Below are positions 1 to 5,190 of a DNA stretch of 7,998 bases, piece by piece. This DNA is from JACMLD01 sp964245425 (GTDB taxonomy: Bacteria > Bacteroidota > Bacteroidia > Chitinophagales > Chitinophagaceae), in the NCBI GenBank assembly GCA_964245425.1, contig CAXTMV010000250.1, positions 1-7,998 on the forward strand, in the 5' to 3' direction. The notes beneath the pieces are model-generated. The model searched no databases and was not told where the DNA came from. It worked only from the letters and a program-made list of their open reading frames with translations. Made by a program: the position numbers and the translations under genes. Each line of letters begins with the position of its first letter. Within the stretch, counting starts at the first letter, position 1.

Positions 1-377
1 TGCATTTGATGCCGGTTGCCGGCACCGCGGGGCGGTGGAGGCATGCCACCCGGCCCTCCCCGGCCCTGCTCGCTTTTTCCGCCGTATTCAGAATACTCGC
101 CTTTGCTATCACAATGCCAGATGTCTACAATCGCGTCTTTCAGTCCAGCGCATTTATTGTTGAGATTATAAATGTGCAGGTGAATGGCCAATGTGGTGCC
201 TGTTCGGTCGGAGACAATATTCTGTGCCACCAGCGTCGCCGGTTCATGGGTGGGAAAGGGGCCTTCCGTTTCTTCCGGTGTTTTGGCATGTTTGCCGGTA
301 CCGGGTTTTACAGCCGCCAGCAAACCAAGCGACGCACCGGTAAAGATGGTTTGCCGGATAAAGTCTTTTCTTTTCAT
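1..377 (-). CDS. Intradiol ring-cleavage dioxygenase-like protein (3' end outside window)
   Basis: Only the first 125 residues lie in the window; the gene continues beyond the left edge. The N-terminus (MKRKDFIRQTIFTGASLG) is an export signal that resembles a Tat signal with R-K in place of twin arginine. Residues 35-43 (EETEGPFPT) and 82-99 (AIVDIWHCDSKGEYSEYG) match the start of the catalytic beta-sandwich of the protocatechuate/catechol intradiol dioxygenase superfamily. Tyr95 in GEYSEY is where the first iron-ligand tyrosine sits; the second Tyr and the two His ligands would lie outside the window. Family members open catechol-type rings between the hydroxyls using Fe(III), but exported members often have unknown substrates. 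A Gly/Pro-rich stretch at residues 104-119 follows the first Tyr and looks like a flexible insertion. The ATG at 375-377 is chosen because the signal peptide begins there and a promoter lies just upstream. No ring-degradation neighbours are visible. Confidence 0.85.
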   Translation of the reverse strand, partial: MKRKDFIRQTIFTGASLGLLAAVKPGTGKHAKTPEETEGPFPTHEPATLVAQNIVSDRTGTTLAIHLHIYNLNNKCAGLKDAIVDIWHCDSKGEYSEYGGKSEQGRGGPGGMPPPPRGAGNRHQM

Positions 378-423
378 AATGGATGCATTATCGGGTATGG
401 TTGTGCAGGAAAATACCGCGCAA

Positions 424-457
424 CAAATATAGCACGCAGCTCCAGGCTGGCCGGCAA
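424..457 (-). promoter_or_regulatory. Predicted promoter of the dioxygenase-like gene
   Basis: Read on the minus strand, TATATTTG (431 to 424) is an exact match to the Bacteroidota -7 consensus TAnnTTTG. A TTG (457 to 455) lies 23 bases upstream, at the upper limit of the 17-23 spacing reported for this group. Transcription would start near 417, giving a leader of about 40 bases. It lies between the upstream acetyltransferase gene and the dioxygenase, so the latter need not depend on read-through. Confidence 0.5.
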
Positions 458-509
458 AATGAGAGGAAGGGAGGCTTTGTTGCGGCAAAAAAAACCTGTT
501 GGCGGCAGC

Positions 510-1046
510 TCAATCTTCGGTTGCTTTTATTTTTGCATACCGGTGTTCATTCCAGAACCGCCCTTTCTTGAAGATCGATTTCTCAAAAATGCCTTCTTTT
601 ATAAACCCGTTTTTCTCCAGTACCCGCATAGAGGGGATATTGTATTCAAATACGCCGGTAAATATTCTTGTATAACCAAGCTGGCCAAATGCATAATGCG
701 TAACCAGGCCGGCGGCGATGGTTAATATGCCTTTGTTCCAGAAAGGTTCGCCCAGCCAGTAGCCTATTTCGGCACTGTTGCGGTATACATCTGTCTGTGC
801 TGTAAGGCCTATTATACCACAAAACTGGCCATTGAATTCAATGCCAAAGATCATCAGCGGCTGTTGATCTTTCACCAGGCTGATAAAGGTGACCGCATCC
901 TTTTCTGCGTAGGGAAAAGGGATCAGATCGCGCAGGTTATCAACTACCTTTTTATTATTGGCGAACTGCGCCATCGCTGCGCTGTCGGCATCTTTCAATG
1001 CGCGGAGCGTAACGGGCCCTTCGGTAAGTATTGTATCGTGTATCAT
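510..1046 (-). CDS. GNAT-family N-acetyltransferase, RimJ/RimL type
   Basis: A 178-residue cytosolic protein of normal length for a single-domain GNAT enzyme, which moves an acetyl group from acetyl-CoA to an amine. Visible family marks are the N-terminal strand with TLRALKDADSAAMAQF (13-28), the central AEIGYWLGEPFWNKGILTIA (92-111) that forms the acetyl-CoA pyrophosphate-binding turn, and the C-terminal NIPSMRVLEKNGFIKEG (136-152) typical of the RimJ/RimL subgroup. The pyrophosphate loop is degenerate (NKGILT rather than the common GKGYAT). RimJ and RimL acetylate ribosomal protein N-termini, but most relatives with this domain have other or unknown substrates, so none is proposed. The ATG at 1044-1046 is preferred over an in-frame TTG at 1065-1067. 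It lies 55 bases after metX on the same strand and could be read through from it; no good promoter is visible in the gap. Confidence 0.9.
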   Translation of the reverse strand: MIHDTILTEGPVTLRALKDADSAAMAQFANNKKVVDNLRDLIPFPYAEKDAVTFISLVKDQQPLMIFGIEFNGQFCGIIGLTAQTDVYRNSAEIGYWLGEPFWNKGILTIAAGLVTHYAFGQLGYTRIFTGVFEYNIPSMRVLEKNGFIKEGIFEKSIFKKGRFWNEHRYAKIKATED

Positions 1047-1101
1047 ACAACTGACAATTTTATACAACCTGGCAGAACTGCGCCCTGGTCCGGTTAATCG
1101 C

Positions 1102-2112
1102 TCAGCTTAACCAGGCAGTCAGCGCCGTAGCTATTTTATCGGATTCTACCATAAAGCCATCGTGGCCATAGGCCGAATCGATGGCTACCAGGGTTGCAGC
1201 AGGCAATTGCTGTGCCAGGTGGCGCTGTTCTTCCAGCGGGCAAAGAATATCGCTGCTCACGCCGATGATGAGCGCAGGCTGGGCGATGCGTTGCAATACT
1301 TTATCGATATCGCCCCCGCGGCCCCTGGCCAGTTGGTGACTGTCCATCGATTTTGTCAGTAACCAGTAACTGTAGGCGCTGAACCGGCAAACCAGTTTAT
1401 CACCCTGGTAATTGATGTAAGAAGATGCCTTGTATTGATCAAGCTTTTCAGGATCGGTATCGGTCTGGTTTTTCACCATGCTGCTATAATTGCGGTAGGT
1501 AAGCATACCGATGGCACGGGCGGCTTTTAGTCCCCTGCTGCCCGCGGCAGCAGAAGGCTGCAGCCAGCTGCTATCTGCTTCAATGGCCAGGCGCTGTGCG
1601 GTGTGCGCGGCAATACCCCAGGCGCTTTCGGCACCGGAAGTGGCCAGCAGGAATAACCGCTTTACCAGGGCAGGTTCCATAACTGCCCATTCAAGGGCCT
1701 GGTAACCGCCCATGCTGCCACCCACCAGCAGGTAAATGGCATCGATGCCAAGATACTCACGCAGTAGTATATGCGCTTTAACCATATCGCGGATGGTGAT
1801 GGATGGAAAGCTGCTGTAATAGGGTTCCTGTGTGGCGGGGTTGATGCTTTGCGGGCCGGTACTGCCGTAACAGGAACCAAGTATATTGGCGCAGACAATA
1901 AAATACTTTTCGGGATCCAGCACTGCACCCGGGCCGGTTACACCCGGCCACCATTTTATTACGGCTGAGCTGGCAGTGAGGTGGTGGCAAACCCATACCA
2001 CATTGCTTTTGCCTGCATTCAGCCTGCCATAAGTATGATAGGCCACCGCAATCCCGGGCAAAGACTGTCCGTTTTCCAGTTCAAAAAGATGCGGGTAATG
2101 AAAAACCTCCAT
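1102..2112 (-). CDS. metX: Homoserine O-acyltransferase (probably acetyl), MetX family
   Basis: A 336-residue cytosolic alpha/beta-hydrolase-fold enzyme that activates homoserine on its hydroxyl, the committed step of methionine synthesis. Family motifs are LPGIAVAYHTYGRLN (18-32), NVVWVCHHLT (37-46) and CANILGSCYGSTGP (74-87), a MetX hallmark. The catalytic triad is visible: nucleophile Ser133 in GGSMGG, Asp288 in SSDILCP and His317 in YGHDGF. A helical lid region fills roughly 165-265. The reading frame stays open upstream to 2382, but that part lies opposite the osmC gene; the ATG at 2110-2112 starts directly before the conserved fold and is adopted. It is slightly shorter than the best-known MetX proteins (about 350-380). 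The family default donor is acetyl-CoA, but some MetX members use succinyl-CoA and I cannot settle this by eye. It is transcribed divergently from osmC-metZ, the gene for the next step. Confidence 0.93.
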   Translation of the reverse strand: MEVFHYPHLFELENGQSLPGIAVAYHTYGRLNAGKSNVVWVCHHLTASSAVIKWWPGVTGPGAVLDPEKYFIVCANILGSCYGSTGPQSINPATQEPYYSSFPSITIRDMVKAHILLREYLGIDAIYLLVGGSMGGYQALEWAVMEPALVKRLFLLATSGAESAWGIAAHTAQRLAIEADSSWLQPSAAAGSRGLKAARAIGMLTYRNYSSMVKNQTDTDPEKLDQYKASSYINYQGDKLVCRFSAYSYWLLTKSMDSHQLARGRGGDIDKVLQRIAQPALIIGVSSDILCPLEEQRHLAQQLPAATLVAIDSAYGHDGFMVESDKIATALTAWLS

Positions 2113-2132
2113 TAACAAGTATGCTGTTGAAA

Positions 2133-2165
2133 TTGCAAAGTAAAGGTCTGTATGAGTTACATTTG
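2133..2165 (+). promoter_or_regulatory. Predicted promoter of osmC-metZ
   Basis: TACATTTG at 2158-2165 is an exact match to the Bacteroidota -7 element TAnnTTTG. A TTG at 2133-2135 sits 22 bases upstream, within the usual 17-23 range. Transcription would start around 2170-2172, shortly before the ATG at 2182. This placement argues against the upstream in-frame ATG at 2152, which lies before the -7 box. Confidence 0.5.
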
Positions 2166-2169
2166 CAAA
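2136..2169 (-). promoter_or_regulatory. Predicted promoter of metX
   Basis: On the minus strand TTACTTTG (2143 to 2136) matches the -7 consensus TAnnTTTG in five of its six fixed positions, and TTTG (2169 to 2166) lies 22 bases upstream as the -33 element. Transcription would begin near 2129, leaving a leader of under 20 bases before the ATG at 2112. It overlaps the osmC promoter almost completely. The leader is too short for a SAM riboswitch. Confidence 0.4.
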
Positions 2170-2181
2170 AAATATAGGGAA

Positions 2182-2604
2182 ATGATACAAATTGATATAA
2201 ACCGGGCCAAAGGCGACTATGGATTTGAGGCAACCGACGCCAAAGGCCATGTGGTAAAAATGGACACCAGCCCCGAAAACGGGGGCATCAATTTCGGCGT
2301 GCGGCCCATGCAATTGCTGCTGATGGGCCTGGGCGGCTGCAGTGGCATCGACATCGTCTCCATCCTGAAAAAGCAACGGCAAAAGGTGGAAGATTTTTCT
2401 ATGAAAATTGAAGGCGACCGCTTTGCCGGTAAAGAACCCTCCTTATGGAATAACGTCCATATTGTGTTTGAACTGAAAGGGTCGATTGACCCAGAAAAAG
2501 CAAGAAAAGCCTGCGAATTGTCGGTTGATAAATATTGTTCCGTGGCTGAAACCTTGCGTGGCAGCGGCAGTATGATAACCTGGGAAGTGAAAATAAACCA
2601 ATAA
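2182..2604 (+). CDS. OsmC/Ohr-family protein (YhfA-like)
   Basis: A 140-residue cytosolic protein of standard length for the OsmC/Ohr superfamily. Many members are thiol-dependent peroxidases that reduce organic hydroperoxides. It shows the family's N-terminal beta-sheet (1-40), the RPMQLLLMGLGGCSGIDIVSIL helix segment (41-62) with Cys53, and the second conserved Cys119 in DKYCSVAETL. These two cysteines form the reactive pair in active members; Cys111 is extra. The RPMQLLLMGLGGC wording is closer to the YhfA-like branch than to classical Ohr, so peroxidase activity is possible but not certain. The ATG at 2182 is preferred over one at 2152 because the predicted -7 box lies between them and family similarity begins at MIQIDINRAKGDY. 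It is first in a likely two-gene operon with the MetZ gene 35 bases downstream, and divergent from metX, which suggests a role linked to sulfur amino acid synthesis (inference). Confidence 0.9.
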   Translation: MIQIDINRAKGDYGFEATDAKGHVVKMDTSPENGGINFGVRPMQLLLMGLGGCSGIDIVSILKKQRQKVEDFSMKIEGDRFAGKEPSLWNNVHIVFELKGSIDPEKARKACELSVDKYCSVAETLRGSGSMITWEVKINQ

Positions 2605-2639
2605 GGCTGCTAAGCCTGTCCCCCATTAAAAATGATACC

Positions 2640-3806
2640 ATGAAAGAACAGCATCCAATAACAAAAGTCATCCGTACCCGCACAGAACGCAGCAATGAAA
2701 TGGAACACTCCTCTCCTATGTTCCTGACCAGCAGCTTTGTCTTTGACAATGCCGAGGATATGCGGGCAGCTTTTGCAGATGAAACAGATGCCAATATATA
2801 CAGCCGTTTCAGCAACCCTACGGTGCAGGAATTTACAGACCGCATCTGCGCGCTGGAAGGGGCCGAAGATGCTTACGCCACTGCATCGGGCATGAGTGCG
2901 ATCTTTGCCTCTTTCATGACCTTTCTGAAACAGGGCGATCACCTGCTCAGCTGCAATGCCATCTTTGGCAGTACACATACCATCATAAAAAAATACCTGC
3001 CCAATTACGGCATTGAATGCAGTTATGTGAGCGCGGCAGATCCGGCTTCCTGGGAGGCGGCCATCCGGCCCAATACCAAAATGATTTACCTGGAAACACC
3101 TACCAACCCGGGCCTCGATATCATCGACCTGAAATTGGCAGGCGATCTGGCAAAAAAACACCACCTCATCTTAAATGTAGACAATTGCTTTGCCACCCCG
3201 GTGAACCAGCGGCCCATTGATTTTGGTGCGCACCTGGTGGTACATTCGGCTACCAAATGGATAGACGGACAAGGCCGGGTGCTGGGTGGCGTAGTGGCGG
3301 GCAAAAAAGAACTGATCAACGCTATTTATATGTTTTGCCGCAGTACAGGGCCGGCCATGTCGCCGTTTAATGCATGGGTATTGAGCAAGAGCCTGGAAAC
3401 GCTCGATGTGCGCATGGAAAGACATGCCAGGAATGCATTGCACATTGCTACGGCATTGGAAAAGCATCCTGCCATCAGCTGGTTAAAATACCCCTGGCTG
3501 CCCAGCCACCCGCAGCACCAGGTAGCCCTGCAGCAAATGAAGAATGGCGGCGGTATTGTTTGTTTTGAATTGAAAGGCGGCCTGGAAGCCGGCCGGCGCT
3601 TTTTAGACCGGCTGCAGATGCTTTCGCTGACGGCCAACCTGGGCGACACCAAAAGCATTGCCAGCCACCCGGCCAGTACCACGCATGCCAAACTAACCGA
3701 AGAAGAACGGATGGCCGTAAATATAACGCCGGGCCTTATACGCATTTCCACCGGACTGGAATATGCAGATGACATACTGGACGATATATTACAGGCGCTG
3801 GGGTAA
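2640..3806 (+). CDS. metZ: PLP-dependent O-acylhomoserine sulfhydrylase, MetZ type
   Basis: A 388-residue cytosolic enzyme of the Cys/Met-metabolism PLP family (fold type I), normal in length. It would replace the acyl group of O-acylhomoserine with sulfide to form homocysteine. Visible are YSRFSNPT (54-61), whose Tyr and Arg bind the PLP phosphate of the partner subunit, SGMSA (83-87), LETPTNPGLD (151-160), Asp181 in NVDNCFATP that pairs with the PLP nitrogen, and the PLP-binding Lys206 in SATKWIDGQGRVLGGVV. LIRISTGLEY (366-375) holds Arg368, which grips the substrate carboxylate. The DGQGRVLGG wording after the lysine is typical of MetZ rather than cystathionine gamma-synthase, the main alternative. 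The ATG at 2640 follows osmC by 35 bases without an obvious promoter, so the two are probably co-transcribed. The gene ends in closely spaced stops (TAATAATAG). The preferred ester (acetyl or succinyl) is not readable from sequence. Confidence 0.92.
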   Translation: MKEQHPITKVIRTRTERSNEMEHSSPMFLTSSFVFDNAEDMRAAFADETDANIYSRFSNPTVQEFTDRICALEGAEDAYATASGMSAIFASFMTFLKQGDHLLSCNAIFGSTHTIIKKYLPNYGIECSYVSAADPASWEAAIRPNTKMIYLETPTNPGLDIIDLKLAGDLAKKHHLILNVDNCFATPVNQRPIDFGAHLVVHSATKWIDGQGRVLGGVVAGKKELINAIYMFCRSTGPAMSPFNAWVLSKSLETLDVRMERHARNALHIATALEKHPAISWLKYPWLPSHPQHQVALQQMKNGGGIVCFELKGGLEAGRRFLDRLQMLSLTANLGDTKSIASHPASTTHAKLTEEERMAVNITPGLIRISTGLEYADDILDDILQALG

Positions 3807-3827
3807 TAATAGGTCCTTATGACACGA

Positions 3828-3895
3828 AAAATATTCAATGGAACGACCCCTGTTCAACTTTATTCGCGCCTTGAACATTGACCATTGAATATTTT
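3828..3895. terminator. Nested inverted repeat, probable bidirectional terminator
   Basis: A perfect 14-bp inverted repeat (AAAATATTCAATGG at 3828-3841, CCATTGAATATTTT at 3882-3895) encloses a second perfect 7-bp pair (TGTTCAA at 3851-3857, TTGAACA at 3871-3877). It sits between the convergent ends of the MetZ gene (3806) and the YceI gene (3913). Each direction ends in a short T run (TTTT on plus, TTTTT on minus). The outer stem is AT-rich and therefore weaker than a classic terminator, so it may instead be, or have come from, a dispersed palindromic repeat. Confidence 0.6.
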
Positions 3896-3912
3896 ATTCG
3901 CTGCAAACAACC

Positions 3913-4461
3913 TTATTTCTTGTCGTATTTACAGTCTACCGATACATTCATCTCGTCTGCAATTTTATCGGCCACCAGCGAAGGAATTTTAATATTGTAC
4001 TCTTTGGGCGCTATCTTGAATTTTGCATTCAGTTGCAACTGGCCTGCTTTTACCAGCACGGTGCCCGGCACGCTTATTTTCTTGGTAACTCCGTGAATGG
4101 TCAGGTCACCATCGGCCGTTACGTTATAAGACCCGTCTTTGCCGGTATTGATAGCCGCTATATTGGCTATTTTTCCTTTAAAACTGGCTTTGGGTATATT
4201 GTCGCTTTCCATATAATTCTCGTTGAAATGTTCTTCCATCAGCGCCCTTTCAAAATGAAAACTCTTTACCAGTATGGAAAAACCGATATCGCCGGTCTGC
4301 GTATTCAGGGCACTGGCTACTTCATTGTTTACCGCATCAATATTTTCCAGCGGGGTTTTCGAGAAGAACGATACCTGCCCGTGCCGGGTGGCATAGGTTT
4401 CCTGGGCCTTCATAACCTGCAGGCACAATACTGCCATAGCAACTAAATACATTTTTTTCAT
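3913..4461 (-). CDS. Secreted YceI-family protein
   Basis: A 182-residue protein with a clear Sec signal peptide (MKKMYLVAMAVLCLQVMKA, likely cleaved before Gln20). The mature part is one YceI domain, a lipocalin-like beta barrel that in studied members binds isoprenoid or other amphiphilic molecules. Recognisable segments are FSILVKSFHFERALMEEHFNENYMESD (61-87) followed by ASFKGKI (92-98), GDLTIHGVTKKISVPGTV (118-135) and FKIAPKEYNIKIPSLVADKIADEMNVSVDCKY at the C-terminus. No lipobox is seen, so the product is probably periplasmic. The ligand is unknown. It lies 67 bases downstream of the OB-fold gene on the same strand; I see no TTG/TAnnTTTG promoter in that gap, which favours co-transcription. 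Its 3' end faces the MetZ gene across the nested inverted repeat. Confidence 0.9.
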   Translation of the reverse strand: MKKMYLVAMAVLCLQVMKAQETYATRHGQVSFFSKTPLENIDAVNNEVASALNTQTGDIGFSILVKSFHFERALMEEHFNENYMESDNIPKASFKGKIANIAAINTGKDGSYNVTADGDLTIHGVTKKISVPGTVLVKAGQLQLNAKFKIAPKEYNIKIPSLVADKIADEMNVSVDCKYDKK

Positions 4462-4528
4462 AACTGCTTCTTAAAAGTAAGAGATGTTTGATATTTGAAT
4501 CCGCTGAAGTCTTCGCTAACCAGGCTGT

Positions 4529-4942
4529 TCAGGGCTGAACAACAATACACCTGTCAAGGATCACGTCCGCCAGAAAACCACTGCAGAAACCTTTGATAGA
4601 AATATGATCGCCTTTCTTTATACCTGCTTTTTCTTCCTGCATGGTGCATTGCACGCCGCTCATATCGGAACCCGATAGTACCACAACAGGTTTGTTTTGC
4701 TGGTTCACGGACACTTCACTAACGGTGCCGCTTACCTGCACAGCGTTACCCAGGTATTTCTTGTTGGCAGCGGGTTCATCTTTTCCATATTCGTCTGCCA
4801 GTTGCGCAGCCGTTAGCATCACGGCGGTTTCGGTTGCCGCAGAACGATGTGGCTTGTTATACAACCTGTAAATAACCAGGCATCCCACTGCCAGGCACAA
4901 CAGGCAGAGAAGACCAATCGTTTTGAGTGTCTTTTTTTTCAT
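4529..4942 (-). CDS. Membrane-anchored or lipoprotein OB-fold protein (tRNA_anti-like)
   Basis: A 137-residue protein with a basic N-terminus and a hydrophobic segment (about 8-27). The segment contains AVGC (18-21), an imperfect lipobox: Cys21 could be lipidated, or the segment could simply remain as a membrane anchor. The rest resembles the tRNA_anti-like OB-fold family common in Bacteroidota: LTAAQLADEYGKDEPAANKKYLGNAVQVSGTVSEV (43-77), a short strand region with PVVVLSG, VQCTM (97-101), then KKGDHISIKGFCSGFLADVILDRCIVV (109-135). Despite the family name, no nucleic-acid role is established for exported members. Three cysteines in the folded part (99, 120, 132) recur at characteristic places. 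The frame is open upstream to 5017, but the ATG at 4940-4942 begins the signal or anchor and is preferred. It is probably the first gene of a pair with yceI. Confidence 0.8.
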   Translation of the reverse strand: MKKKTLKTIGLLCLLCLAVGCLVIYRLYNKPHRSAATETAVMLTAAQLADEYGKDEPAANKKYLGNAVQVSGTVSEVSVNQQNKPVVVLSGSDMSGVQCTMQEEKAGIKKGDHISIKGFCSGFLADVILDRCIVVQP

Positions 4943-5038
4943 GTAACCGGGGTAATGTTCACAACAAGTACTGCTTGCAATTACGCATTTACATTGCCGT
5001 GGGTTGTCTGGACACAAAAAAAAGGCGGTTGATGACAG

Positions 5039-5097
5039 AAGGTGTAGGGCTTAAGGTTGGAGCTGTAGGATTTCGTGGCAATCGAACCCTACACCTT
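5039..5097. repeat. Intergenic inverted-repeat element
   Basis: AAGGTGTAGGG (5039-5049) and CCCTACACCTT (5087-5097) form a perfect 11-bp inverted repeat with a 37-base centre. The centre holds a near copy of the left arm (AGCTGTAGGA at 5061-5070) and a small TTCG/CGAA hairpin (5072-5075, 5083-5086). A further related half-site, CACACCCTA, follows at 5104-5112. The repeated unit in both orientations suggests a dispersed intergenic repeat or a structured RNA end rather than coding DNA. An A run at 5018-5025 (T run on the minus strand) lies about 14 bases beyond the left arm. Confidence 0.55.
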
Positions 5098-5111
5098 AAC
5101 TCTCACACCCT

Positions 5112-5155
5112 AAAAAAAAATCCCGGGCGCATACGCAGAACGTTGGCACCCGGGA
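5112..5155 (-). terminator. Rho-independent terminator of the esterase-PKD gene
   Basis: On the minus strand a 10-bp stem (TCCCGGGTGC with GCGCCCGGGA, one G-T wobble; 5146-5155 and 5121-5130) with a 15-base loop is followed at once by nine T residues (5120 to 5112). It starts 36 bases after the stop codon of the large secreted protein, where a terminator is expected. This is the strongest terminator in the window. Confidence 0.9.
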
Positions 5156-5190
5156 ATAAGAATAAAACAGGTATGGTTTACATAGGTATA

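Noticed and set aside
481..509. Terminator after the acetyltransferase gene (T run near 487-494 on the minus strand)
   Set aside because: The flanking GCGGCA strings are direct rather than inverted repeats, so no stem forms before the T run.
6..725. Long open frame on the plus strand (239 codons)
   Set aside because: It overlaps the dioxygenase-like and acetyltransferase genes on the opposite strand, has no recognisable domain and is low-complexity; it is an antisense shadow.
2113..2181. SAM riboswitch ahead of the methionine genes
   Set aside because: The divergent gap is only 69 bases and predicted leaders are under 20 bases, too short for any known SAM riboswitch class.
2113..2382. Upstream extension of the metX reading frame to 2382, giving 426 residues
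   Set aside because: The extra 90 residues lie opposite the osmC coding sequence and its promoter and show no family similarity; MetX homology begins just after the ATG at 2112.
4943..5017. N-terminal extension of the OB-fold protein to 5017 (162 residues)
   Set aside because: The added segment is Cys-rich and not signal-like; the ATG at 4942 starts a standard basic-plus-hydrophobic export or anchor sequence.
5050..5097. Possible tRNA-like T arm on the minus strand (GGGTTCGATTGCC)
   Set aside because: The T-loop-like string is present, but no matching acceptor stem, anticodon arm or D arm can be drawn around it; it fits better as part of the inverted-repeat element.
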